The notes under the pieces: generated by a model | What the model was told of the DNA's origin: nothing | Databases searched by the model: none | Seen by the model: the letters and a program-made list of their open reading frames with translations, nothing else | In this document: positions 6,227 through 12,869 of the stretch, one piece after another | Layout of the letters: every line of letters starts with the position of its first letter | Position numbering within the stretch: position 1 is the stretch's first letter | From: CAZGQY01 sp964528035 | GTDB lineage: Bacteria; Pseudomonadota; Gammaproteobacteria; Methylococcales; UBA1147 | Reading direction: 5' to 3' | Length of the DNA stretch: 15,808 nucleotides | Assembly: GCA_964528035.1 (NCBI GenBank) | Contig: CAZGQY010000095.1 | Coordinates: 1 to 15,808 of the forward strand | Made by a program: the position numbers and the translations under genes

Positions 6227-6589
6227 TCAGGCTGCCTTAGCGTTTGCCAAAGGGTTTAATTTACTTGCGCTCTTAGCAGTCTCTTCTACCCAACCGAATA
6301 ATTCGTCACGATTTTTTGTGGCTAATTCAACGCTGCTTTGCGTGAAACCAATCATTTCTTTGGCTGTTTCCTTGGCTAGATCTTTTTGAGCGTTCAGGTA
6401 GTTACTGGCGTTGTCAAAATCCCTTGCTAATTCAACTTGCTTAAGGCTCGAGCGAACCGCGATATTGGCAAATTCGGTTTGGCCCTTAACAATACTGTCG
6501 TAAGCGCGTAAATTAATTTCGCTAAGCTGCTTCAAAGAGGATGTCAGGAATTCATTTGTATCAATAACTGTTTCTTGGGTGGTTTTCAT
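6227..6589 (-). CDS. Phasin family protein (PHA granule-associated)
   Basis: The 120-residue protein is almost entirely amphipathic helix. It begins MKTTQETVIDTNEFLTSSLK, followed by LSEINLRAYDSIVKGQTEFA, DFDNASNYLNAQKDLAKETA and a final helix RDELFGWVEETAKSASK with an Ala-rich tail. This matches the phasin_2 family (PF09361-like). These abundant small proteins coat polyhydroxyalkanoate granules and control granule size, and the length is typical. The frame is open further upstream, but the ATG at 6589 is preferred: GGAG lies at good spacing before it, and the upstream codons overlap the promoter and operator. A strong sigma-70 promoter with repeats over the -10 region suggests repression relieved when polymer accumulates, as PhaR does elsewhere. 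No PHA synthase or PhaR gene is in the window. Confidence 0.85.
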   Translation of the reverse strand: MKTTQETVIDTNEFLTSSLKQLSEINLRAYDSIVKGQTEFANIAVRSSLKQVELARDFDNASNYLNAQKDLAKETAKEMIGFTQSSVELATKNRDELFGWVEETAKSASKLNPLANAKAA

Positions 6590-6616
6590 AGCAGTTTCTC
6601 CATGATGAATTAAAAT

Positions 6617-6649
6617 TTGTGCACCGCACAACGATGCTGCACCGCACAA
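6617..6649 (-). promoter_or_regulatory. Twin operator-like repeats upstream of the phasin gene
   Basis: TGCACCGCACAA occurs twice as a direct repeat with an 18-bp period (6620-6631 and 6638-6649). The gene-proximal copy is part of a palindrome with arms TTGTGC and GCACAA around a 3-bp centre (6617-6631). The distal copy overlaps the -10 box and the proximal one lies just past the expected transcription start, where a bound repressor would block initiation. By analogy with PhaR-controlled phasin promoters, a PHA-responsive repressor is the leading candidate. Confidence 0.55.
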
Positions 6650-6674
6650 TACTAGGTTTTGTTGAGCCTGTCAA
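6646..6674 (-). promoter_or_regulatory. Sigma-70 promoter of the phasin gene
   Basis: On the minus strand a perfect TTGACA (-35, plus-strand 6669-6674) is followed after exactly 17 bp by TATTGT (-10, 6646-6651). An A-rich run precedes the -35 box and could serve as an UP element. The 5' leader would be about 50 nt. Confidence 0.75.
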
Positions 6675-6882
6675 TTTTTTTTATAAAGTGGTTGCTAAAT
6701 TTGAACTTGAAAATTGGCAAGGTGTCCGAGCATGGAAAGCGCGTGAAAAAAAGCAGGTTTAATGACCTTGTTGTGGCCTATTTATATTAAACTGAACGAC
6801 ATATTCCTGGATATTCAAATTTTCTGATGGTCACTCATCACAATTCAGACAAAAACTTTTAATATAGAAATATGGTACCGCT

Positions 6883-7569
6883 TTGATTGATAATCAGCCT
6901 CAAGTTTTCGAAAAACAACGTGGCCACAATTTGCTAGGAATTGCAGCCATTATTTTTTACTGTGTTGTTTATCCGATTCAGGCCAAAGATATTCTACCGG
7001 TTGGGGAATTTTCCAGGAGTAGCCTTGCAGGGTGGAATACTAAGATCTTTCAAAATGAAACTTTTTACCGCTTTGAAAACCAGTCCGGAATAAACAGGCT
7101 GTGCGCAGAAAGTGACAAATCGGCCTCAGGCTTGACGAAGAGGGTCGCGATTAATCTTAATCAAACGCCTTATTTGAATTGGTCGTGGCGCGTTGACACA
7201 GTATTTGATCGAAGCGATGAAAAGACAAAGCAGGGTGATGATTTTCCGGCTAGAGTTTATGTCGTGATCGATGGTGGGTTTTTTCGGCGTAACCAAGCCT
7301 TAGTCTATGTCTGGGCGGGTCGGGCATTGCTGGACAGTGTCTGGGCGAGCCCATTTGCTGGAGACAGTGTTAAACAAATCGCCGTCCGCTCAGGAAAAAT
7401 ATTAGTCGGAAAATGGCATCAGGAAAAGCGAAATGTGCGCACCGATCTTGAAAAAGCCTTCGGAAAACGGCTGAGCCGAATCGATGCTGTTGCCCTGATG
7501 ACGGACACTGATAACGCGGGTGGGCATGCTACAGCTTGTTACGGGGATATCTGGTTTTCGGCCGGGTGA
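6883..7569 (+). CDS. DUF3047 family exported protein
   Basis: The 228-residue protein matches DUF3047 (PF11249-like) along most of its length. It has PYLNWSWRVD (about 93-102), DEKTKQGDDFPARVYVVIDG (about 111-130), VWASPFAGDSVKQIAVRSG, HQEKRNVRTDLEKAFG and the closing block ALMTDTDNAGGHATACYGDI (about 204-223). These are the conserved features of the family, whose biochemical role is unknown. A hydrophobic segment at residues 17-32 ending in IQAKD looks like a signal peptide, placing the protein in the periplasm or envelope. No ATG is usable before the signal peptide, because the one at about 6872 runs straight into a stop; the TTG at 6883 is the likely start. It is divergent from the phasin gene and 151 bp before the LTXXQ gene. 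Confidence 0.85.
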   Translation: MIDNQPQVFEKQRGHNLLGIAAIIFYCVVYPIQAKDILPVGEFSRSSLAGWNTKIFQNETFYRFENQSGINRLCAESDKSASGLTKRVAINLNQTPYLNWSWRVDTVFDRSDEKTKQGDDFPARVYVVIDGGFFRRNQALVYVWAGRALLDSVWASPFAGDSVKQIAVRSGKILVGKWHQEKRNVRTDLEKAFGKRLSRIDAVALMTDTDNAGGHATACYGDIWFSAG

Positions 7570-7720
7570 TGAATTTGCTTCATTCTTGTCTTGAGGCATT
7601 GGGGTGTGCGGTCGGACAAGATAGATACCTGGCTGAAGGAAGTGTTAATATGGTATTTTATCCTTTTGTTTTTCTTTGGTTATTTTGTCTTTAAACATAG
7701 CAGTTATACAAGGAGCTAAT

Positions 7721-8146
7721 ATGCGTAACAAACAATATTCATACATTTTTCTATTTTTTATCGGGAGTCTACTGTTATTCAGCAGTTATGGGTATGCCGA
7801 TGCTCCGATTACCAGCAAGATTGATGGCTTGACTACCGATCAACGTAAGCAAATTAAGGATATTCAGAAAGAAGCTCGGGATGCAATGAGAAAGCCTCGT
7901 GGAGATCTACATCGTGAACAACGTGCGTTGCGTCGTGCCAAAACTGCCAGTGATAGTGCCGCAATAACCGAACAGGAGAAGAAAATTCCACCACTGCAGG
8001 CAGCCATGAAACGAATTCATGATGAAGAAGAACAAAAAATTCGTAAGGTCCTATCGCCCGAGCAAACGAGTCAATACGAGCAGTGGCTCAACGAACGCGA
8101 TGCGATGGTTGGTAGTTCACGTGATGTGAAGGATTATAATAATTAG
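7721..8146 (+). CDS. LTXXQ-motif (Spy/CpxP-like) periplasmic protein
   Basis: A longer frame opens at a TTG (7676), but AAGGAG sits just upstream of the ATG at 7721, giving 141 residues. Residues 1-26 form a signal peptide (basic start, strong hydrophobic core, YGYADA at the cleavage site). The mature part is highly charged and helical with two copies of the LTxxQ motif, LTTDQ (about 38) and LSPEQ (about 114). They are separated by a Lys/Arg/Glu-rich helix containing the GDLHREQRALRRA and AITEQEKKI segments. This is the layout of the Spy/CpxP/ZraP family of periplasmic chaperones and stress sensors. E. coli Spy has about 160 residues, so the size is right. Whether it is a chaperone, a Cpx-type inhibitor or a metal-responsive protein cannot be read from sequence, and no Cpx-like two-component genes are adjacent. 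Confidence 0.75.
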   Translation: MRNKQYSYIFLFFIGSLLLFSSYGYADAPITSKIDGLTTDQRKQIKDIQKEARDAMRKPRGDLHREQRALRRAKTASDSAAITEQEKKIPPLQAAMKRIHDEEEQKIRKVLSPEQTSQYEQWLNERDAMVGSSRDVKDYNN

Positions 8147-8463
8147 CTGAAATTCAAAATCGATAACTGGCGATATCTGCGGTCAAAATGTAAGGGTCAG
8201 TGTAAAGAGGTAAGAAAGTAAGGGGTCAATCCTATTTATCCATATCTATTTAGACTCATCGCGTTACCCAAATCAGACCGTCCTTTACTGTATAAGGTAG
8301 TCACTCTTTTCTCAATCTACCTACATTGAAAACAACAACATTTTACCGTGCGGATATCGGGATTCGCTGGTTACGAGCAAATACAATGGTAGCGCATCTA
8401 TACTGCACTCTAACTTTTCCTAATTCCAGATGTGGAAGTCTGAAAGCCGAGGAGTGACGCGGA
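8147..8463. other. Gene-free convergent intergenic region with GGGGTCA repeats
   Basis: This 317-bp stretch lies between the convergent LTXXQ and ABC permease genes. It contains GTAAGGGTCAG (8190-8200) and GTAAGGGGTCAA (8218-8229), near-identical short direct repeats 28 bp apart. Short runs of this type commonly flank REP-associated tyrosine transposase genes, so it may be the edge of a lost element. A weak inverted repeat, TTCCA/TGGAA, sits near 8425. No terminator with a T-tract and no protein gene was found. Confidence 0.45.
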
Positions 8464-9228
8464 TTAATGCAACAAACGCAACTTAAACCGTCGTACCGCA
8501 AACGCTGTCGATATTAAAAAGAAACCTACCGGTACTGTCAGGTGCGCTACGTCTGAAATGTGAAATTGTCCAAATATTAATGGCCTGATGACTTGCACCA
8601 AGTGTTGTAACGGTAGAAAGGCAGTGGCAATTTGTACGTTATACGGTAAAGAAGATAAGGGAAAAAACACGCCACTGAGTAACACCATTGGTGTGATAAA
8701 CAGAGTCATGTAATATAGGAAGAATTCATAGCTGCTGGAATATGATGTTACTACCAGGGCCATGCTACCAAAGCAAATTCCTCCTATAAATCCAATGGGT
8801 ATGACCAGTGTAGCGGCCCAAGAGTTTACAAGGCCCAGAATTGATACGACTAGAAGAATCATTGTTACACTGATGGCGCTCTTGGTGCCGATCCATAAGA
8901 TTTCGCCAAAAACGATATCGGACACTGATAGGGGGGCGGAAAGTATACTTTCCCAGGTTCGTTGGGTTTCCATCCGCGTATAGGCCAAATAGAGACCTTC
9001 GAATGTCGCAGTATTCATAGCGTTGGTTGCGATAATTCCCGAACTTAGGAAGGCTACGTACGTCATGCCATTTACCTCGCCAACTAGCCTGCCAAGACCG
9101 TAGCCGAACGCCAGTAAATATAAAACGGGATCAGAAAAACTGCCTAATAGCGAACGAGCCGAGGTTTTACACCATACAGTACTGTTTCTTCTCCAAACGG
9201 AGATTACTCTTTGCCATCTGGAACTCAT
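8464..9228 (-). CDS. ABC-2 type transporter permease, NodJ-like
   Basis: The 254-residue inner-membrane protein has about six transmembrane segments and the sequence landmarks of NodJ-type ABC-2 permeases. These are SDPVLYLLAFGYGLG (about 32-46), YVAFLSSGIIATNAMNTATF (about 57-76), then RTWESILSAPLSVSDIVFGE (about 89-108) and the late LPLQHLVQVIRPL. The family exports lipids, glycolipids or oligosaccharides. NodJ exports nodulation factor in rhizobia, but non-rhizobial relatives are widespread with unknown cargo. Its ATG follows the ATPase stop directly (TAA-ATG, no gap), so the two are translationally coupled and form one transporter. It is the last gene of the TerB-ATPase-permease operon. 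Confidence 0.88.
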   Translation of the reverse strand: MSSRWQRVISVWRRNSTVWCKTSARSLLGSFSDPVLYLLAFGYGLGRLVGEVNGMTYVAFLSSGIIATNAMNTATFEGLYLAYTRMETQRTWESILSAPLSVSDIVFGEILWIGTKSAISVTMILLVVSILGLVNSWAATLVIPIGFIGGICFGSMALVVTSYSSSYEFFLYYMTLFITPMVLLSGVFFPLSSLPYNVQIATAFLPLQHLVQVIRPLIFGQFHISDVAHLTVPVGFFLISTAFAVRRFKLRLLH

Positions 9229-10251
9229 TTATAAGTCTCGCAGCTCACGTCCGGTGAGTTTAAGAAACACATCTTCGAGATTTGCCTGGCGATACAAATA
9301 TCGAAACGATGTTGAGCAATCAAGTGATTCGACCAAAAATTGAAGATTTGATCCATAAAAAAATACGGTTTCTCCTATCTGCTCTATTCGAACTTGGTTA
9401 GGCAAATCAAGCGAATTTAACCAATTTGCCACACCGAAACCGTGGACTTCAAGTACATGCTGTTCAATCTGTTCACAAATCAATTTTTGTGGAGTCTGAT
9501 CCGCCAGGATTTGTCCCTGATCCATTATCACGATGCGATCACATAATCGTTCTGCCTCTTCCATATAGTGAGTGGTCAGAATCAATGTGATTCCGGTTTG
9601 GTGAAGTTGTCTAAGCTGTTCCCAGACAGTATGGCGAACCTGTGGATCCAGCCCGGTTGTGGGTTCATCGAGGATCAGTAGTTTAGGGGAATTTATTAAA
9701 GCTCTGGCAATCGTTAAGCGCCGTTTCATGCCGCCTGACAGTTCGTTTACGCGACAATCCGCTCGATCGGACAACAACGCAAAATCAAGAAGTTCTGGTA
9801 TACGATGCTTTAAGTCGTTGGGTCGCAATCCAAAATAACGGCCATAAAGAAATAAGTTTTCAGCTACATTCAGATCCGGATCAAGATTATCTGTTTGTGG
9901 AACGATGCCGACCAAGGCTCTCATTTCACGACCACATTCCGGGACAGGATAGCCGAGAACATGGAGTTGTCCGCTGCTGGGGTACAAATTACCTGTCAAC
10001 ATTCGCAACGTGCTTGTTTTTCCAGCCCCATTAGGCCCAAGTATTCCGCAGAATTCTCCACGACGAATCTGTAATGAAATATCATTTACTACAGGCTGTC
10101 CACCATATTCTTTTCGTAGGCAATGGGCCGCGACTATATTCAGATTATCGTATTTAGGAGTCTGAATATTATGACTGTTCGGTGGGTGATTATTCTGTAT
10201 TTCGGGTGTCGGCACGGTGTTTTGCAGCAATAAATTCGCGGTGTGGTACAT
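9229..10251 (-). CDS. ABC transporter ATP-binding protein, NodI-like
   Basis: The 340-residue protein has a complete nucleotide-binding domain: Walker A GPNGAGKT (72-79), Q-loop Gln119, signature LSGGM (171-175), Walker B LLILDE (191-196), D-loop, and H-loop His228 in TTHYMEEA. The closest type is the NodI/CcmA class paired with ABC-2 permeases. A C-terminal ~90 residues (from about 250, including RELRDL at the end) is the accessory domain common in this class. The N-terminus carries about 35 extra residues, rich in Asn, Pro and His, before the usual start of the domain near residue 38. This part overlaps the end of the TerB-like gene by 62 bp. The only in-frame alternative I found is a GTG at 10215, without a better ribosome-binding site. 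The ATG at 10251 is kept, but true length is uncertain. Confidence 0.9.
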   Translation of the reverse strand: MYHTANLLLQNTVPTPEIQNNHPPNSHNIQTPKYDNLNIVAAHCLRKEYGGQPVVNDISLQIRRGEFCGILGPNGAGKTSTLRMLTGNLYPSSGQLHVLGYPVPECGREMRALVGIVPQTDNLDPDLNVAENLFLYGRYFGLRPNDLKHRIPELLDFALLSDRADCRVNELSGGMKRRLTIARALINSPKLLILDEPTTGLDPQVRHTVWEQLRQLHQTGITLILTTHYMEEAERLCDRIVIMDQGQILADQTPQKLICEQIEQHVLEVHGFGVANWLNSLDLPNQVRIEQIGETVFFYGSNLQFLVESLDCSTSFRYLYRQANLEDVFLKLTGRELRDL

Positions 10252-10657
10252 ACAGAAGATCCGCTATTTTTCTTACTATATGATCTTCATATTTGTCCAG
10301 TACCCCATCGGAAAATGCAACTTTCCAGAAGTTCTCAACGATTTTTACTTTTTGCGCCAGGTCAAAATGTTTGTTTATTAATGACGTAAATTGAAAATAA
10401 TCTGCAGCTTTATCCATTTCCTGCTCTGCAAGCCGAATCAGGTCTTCTGCATCATTGATTGTTAAATCGAAACTTTCGCACAAAGCGTTTCGAATCGCCT
10501 CGTTTTCATCGCTGCTGACTTCGAAATCCGCATGCATAATTTCAACCAGCAGTGCGGCAGTCGCTATTTGTAGAGAGTGGTCCAGGTTCGATACAGAATC
10601 ATCCGTATTAGCGGCAATATTGCGCTCAAAAAACTTTTTGATTGAATCTAAGATCAT
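10190..10657 (-). CDS. TerB-family (tellurite resistance-like) protein
   Basis: The 155-residue cytoplasmic helical protein matches the TerB/DjlA-like family. It has LQIATAALLVEIMHADFEVS (about 29-48) with acidic metal-site residues Asp44 and Glu46. The second half carries the repeated pattern AFSDGVLDKYEDHIVRKIAD (Asp117, Asp121, Glu124) followed by LLYVPHREFIAAK. The pseudo-twofold acidic helices bind divalent metal in KP-TerB. The name tellurite resistance is historical, and chromosomal singletons like this one do not imply resistance. It is the first gene of an operon with the NodI/NodJ-like transporter and overlaps the ATPase gene by 62 bp, so tight co-expression is likely. The linkage could mean it regulates or senses for the exporter (inference). 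Its ATG has only a weak AAGTAG ribosome-binding site. Confidence 0.85.
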   Translation of the reverse strand: MILDSIKKFFERNIAANTDDSVSNLDHSLQIATAALLVEIMHADFEVSSDENEAIRNALCESFDLTINDAEDLIRLAEQEMDKAADYFQFTSLINKHFDLAQKVKIVENFWKVAFSDGVLDKYEDHIVRKIADLLYVPHREFIAAKHRADTRNTE

Positions 10658-10907
10658 ACTGCTACTTTAACATGTCTTGTACCTGCAGGTTGTCAATTGT
10701 CGAACAATATTTCCGGGGGTTTTTATCGAAGTAGATCAATTGGACTGCTTCATAATTGATAATAATTCTTCATCAGAAATTCATAAATTATACAAGTTCC
10801 TTCATAGTTCAGCGGATACAGTAACACCCAGATCGGATACAGTCGTTCCTGAATTTAAAACTGGGTGAATTTTCAAACCAGAGTAATTTTTTAAAGAGGC
10901 TAATTAT
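10658..10907. other. Divergent intergenic region with palindrome and 21-bp-spaced repeats
   Basis: This 250-bp region separates the TerB operon (minus) from the STN-HEAT lipoprotein gene (plus). A perfect TTGACA for the minus strand sits at 10691-10696, but the bases 17 bp on (ATGTTA) are a poor -10, and a start there would leave almost no leader. The 10-bp palindrome ACCTGCAGGT (10681-10690) lies inside the spacer. Nearer the lipoprotein gene CGGATACAGT occurs twice (10813-10822, 10834-10843), exactly 21 bp apart. A 63-codon TTG-started frame at 10677-10868 shows no gene-like features. Confidence 0.45.
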
Positions 10908-11933
10908 ATGAAACTGATTAACAGGTCAATTGTGCTTAGTTCAGTGATTGCTATTGGAGTCTTCGGGTGTCAGCAATCGAGTGATTCAGGCGGTGATTTA
11001 CACAGTAATCTGGAAAATCCGTCATACAATTCAACGGATAAGATACCAGTCGATAAAAAACCAGCTAAAGAGAGCGTACCTACAAATTCTGAAAAACAAT
11101 CTTTAAGTGAGGTTGAATTTGTGGAGCAACAAACTGATTTCGAAACGGATAATGTAACAGAATACAGCGATACAGAAATCAATGTGGATGGCGAAGTAAC
11201 GGTAAGTTTTGATTCGGGTTTATTGACAGTTTTTGCAAGCAATGCAGAATTGACAGACGTTTTGGCGAAAATATCGAATAAGGCCGGAATCTCAATAGAT
11301 TCAATGTCTGTGGATTCAGAGCAGCTGATTAATCTGTCGCTGAACAGTACTATTGATGCAGTGTTGCAGGAACTACTGACAGGTTATGACTATTTTTTCC
11401 TTTATGGAGGGCATAAAGGTGCCTTGCAGGCGGTATGGATTTATCCGAAGGGAGTTGGAAAATCGATCGATATAAGTAGTTTCGATCGTATGTCTGGAGA
11501 AGCCAGCGAAGACGATCTCTATTCTTCGGATCCAGTAGAGCGGGCTCTGGCGTTGCAGAACTACGAATTTACTACTTCAAAAGATTCACAGCAACATATC
11601 ATCATGGCATTAGAAGATGAGGATCCTGACGTTCGAGCTAGCGCGATTATGTCTGCCCAGGAGAACCAAATTGATCTGTCTGTTGCAACCCTAAAGGAGA
11701 TGGTTGAAACAGATACTTCGGCGAGTGTGCGTTCTGCGGCTCTTGATGCTTTGACCCTGAATGAAAATTTATCGGAAGCGACAATGACTGAAGTTGCGGA
11801 AATTGCTTTAGATGATGCTGACGAAAGTGTTCGGGAAGAGGCCGAAGCGATATTGGAAGGCTTAACGGAAACACAGAATTCGGGAGAAAACTCTGAAGAG
11901 TTGCAACTATTGGAGGATGAAGAGCCCGTCTAA
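10908..11933 (+). CDS. Lipoprotein with STN-like domain and HEAT-like repeats
   Basis: The 341-residue product starts with a lipoprotein signal peptide with lipobox V18-F19-G20-Cys21. A long Ser/Asp/Glu/Lys-rich disordered tether follows (about 22-95). Residues about 95-170 (TVSFDSGLLTVFASNAELTD, VLAKISNKAGISID, LNSTIDAVLQELLTGYDYFF) resemble the secretin/TonB short N-terminal (STN) fold, found in FecA-like receptors, secretins and PilQ. From about 205 the sequence becomes HEAT-like helical repeats (DPVERALALQNYEF, DEDPDVRASAIMSAQE, DTSASVRSAALDALTLNE, ADESVREEAEAILEGL). An acidic tail closes the protein. STN domains usually contact signalling or secretion partners and HEAT repeats are protein-binding scaffolds, so an adaptor at the outer-membrane inner face is a fair inference. 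The start is supported by AGAGG 9 nt upstream. The exact family is unknown to me. Confidence 0.7.
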   Translation: MKLINRSIVLSSVIAIGVFGCQQSSDSGGDLHSNLENPSYNSTDKIPVDKKPAKESVPTNSEKQSLSEVEFVEQQTDFETDNVTEYSDTEINVDGEVTVSFDSGLLTVFASNAELTDVLAKISNKAGISIDSMSVDSEQLINLSLNSTIDAVLQELLTGYDYFFLYGGHKGALQAVWIYPKGVGKSIDISSFDRMSGEASEDDLYSSDPVERALALQNYEFTTSKDSQQHIIMALEDEDPDVRASAIMSAQENQIDLSVATLKEMVETDTSASVRSAALDALTLNENLSEATMTEVAEIALDDADESVREEAEAILEGLTETQNSGENSEELQLLEDEEPV

Positions 11934-12063
11934 AAATTATGGAAGATTCAAACGGCGAGAGCTGTTTGTTTGCAGGATTGTGCCCATCGTCATTGTGGCA
12001 ATGGTTTGCACAGTACACGGAAGTTGAAATTTTAAATACGATGTTTATTTATGGAGAAATATC

Positions 12064-12543
12064 ATGAAAATACAAAGGGTTCTGGCGTTAGGAGTTACCA
12101 TGGGGTTGACTGTATTAGCGGGACAGGCATCTGCGGATGTATCCAGTTATACATCAAATACAAAAAGTCAGTCAGTGGCTGTTGGTGAAACGAAGTGGCT
12201 GGATCTGAGTTCGGCAAGAGGTAACCAGATTACAAAACGATGCTATTTTAAAAAGGGCGCGGCAGCTGTCTTTTTTTCAGCCGAAACGGGGCATATATCT
12301 GGACCTAATGGTGGCCTGTCAGCTCGGATCAGGATCTTGCAACCGGGTCCTGATTTCTGGATATCACCTGCGAATGGAAGCTTTTTTCTGACTGCGTATG
12401 ATGGATCCAGGGCCGAGGGCCATGCAGTACACGGAGGGTTTCGAGCAAAACGGACGGGGGTTTATGGCGTACGGGTTCAGGTGAGAAGTACCGGTCAATC
12501 AAATTTCTCAATTGATGACCTTTCTCTAATTTGTATGAATTAA
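12064..12543 (+). CDS. Exported 159-residue protein of unknown function
   Basis: A clear Sec signal peptide (MKIQRVLALGVTMGLTVLAG, cleavage after AxA at residues 22-24) leads to a ~135-residue mature domain that I do not recognise. It is rich in Gly, Ser and aromatic residues, suggesting a beta-sandwich: TKWLDLSSARGNQITKRCYF, FFLTAYDGSRAEGHAVHGGF and VYGVRVQVRSTGQSNFSIDD. Only two cysteines remain in the mature chain (Cys60 and Cys157), so one disulfide joining the ends is plausible. GGAG stands at good spacing before the ATG. The gene follows the STN-HEAT lipoprotein after 130 bp with no terminator between them, and ends at a strong terminator, so the two may be one transcript with related envelope roles (inference). 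Confidence 0.65.
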   Translation: MKIQRVLALGVTMGLTVLAGQASADVSSYTSNTKSQSVAVGETKWLDLSSARGNQITKRCYFKKGAAAVFFSAETGHISGPNGGLSARIRILQPGPDFWISPANGSFFLTAYDGSRAEGHAVHGGFRAKRTGVYGVRVQVRSTGQSNFSIDDLSLICMN

Positions 12544-12567
12544 CAAATCTCCGAAAATGATTTGTTA
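12541..12567 (+). other. Hairpin at the stop codon of the exported-protein gene
   Basis: TAACAAATC (12541-12549, including the stop codon) and GATTTGTTA (12559-12567) form a perfect 9-bp stem with a 9-nt loop. It directly precedes the intrinsic terminator and has no T-tract itself. Confidence 0.55.
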
Positions 12568-12576
12568 ATAACAACG

Positions 12577-12614
12577 AAAACCGGATTCGCTAACTGCGAA
12601 TCCGGTTTTTCTTT
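12577..12614 (+). terminator. Strong intrinsic terminator
   Basis: AAAACCGGATTCGC (12577-12590) pairs with GCGAATCCGGTTTT (12596-12609) without mismatch around a 5-nt loop (TAACT), and the run ends TTTTTCTTT. It ends the lipoprotein/exported-protein transcription unit. The A-run on the left side means some activity on the opposite strand is possible. Confidence 0.93.
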
Positions 12615-12869
12615 GAAGCTAATCTAGATTCAAATCAGGCCTGTCGTCGATAGATCAACCTGTAATCAGAAGGACCAAACATTTTAGGCAAATATACTGT
12701 AGGGCTATTAGGTGTTAAAGTTTAGTCAATGATAATCTGAGCGGATATGCGTATCGTTTCTCGCCCATGATTTAAACACTAAAGTGCATTTATGCATGAA
12801 CACATTTCACAAAAACAAAAGGATTTGATGGTGAATCTTTTAAGCTTGTTTGTATAGACATCTTTTCTA

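Noticed and set aside
7585..7620. CTTGTC/GACAAG inverted repeat after the DUF3047 gene
   Set aside because: A 6-bp stem with a 24-nt loop and no T-tract is too weak to call a terminator.
8464..10251. Calling the ABC genes nodI and nodJ
   Set aside because: There are no nodulation genes or symbiotic context; similarity is to the wider NodIJ-like class, so the symbols were left blank.
10677..10868. 63-codon TTG-started frame between the TerB operon and the lipoprotein gene
   Set aside because: It has no ribosome-binding site, overlaps repeats and the likely promoter region, and has no recognisable sequence.
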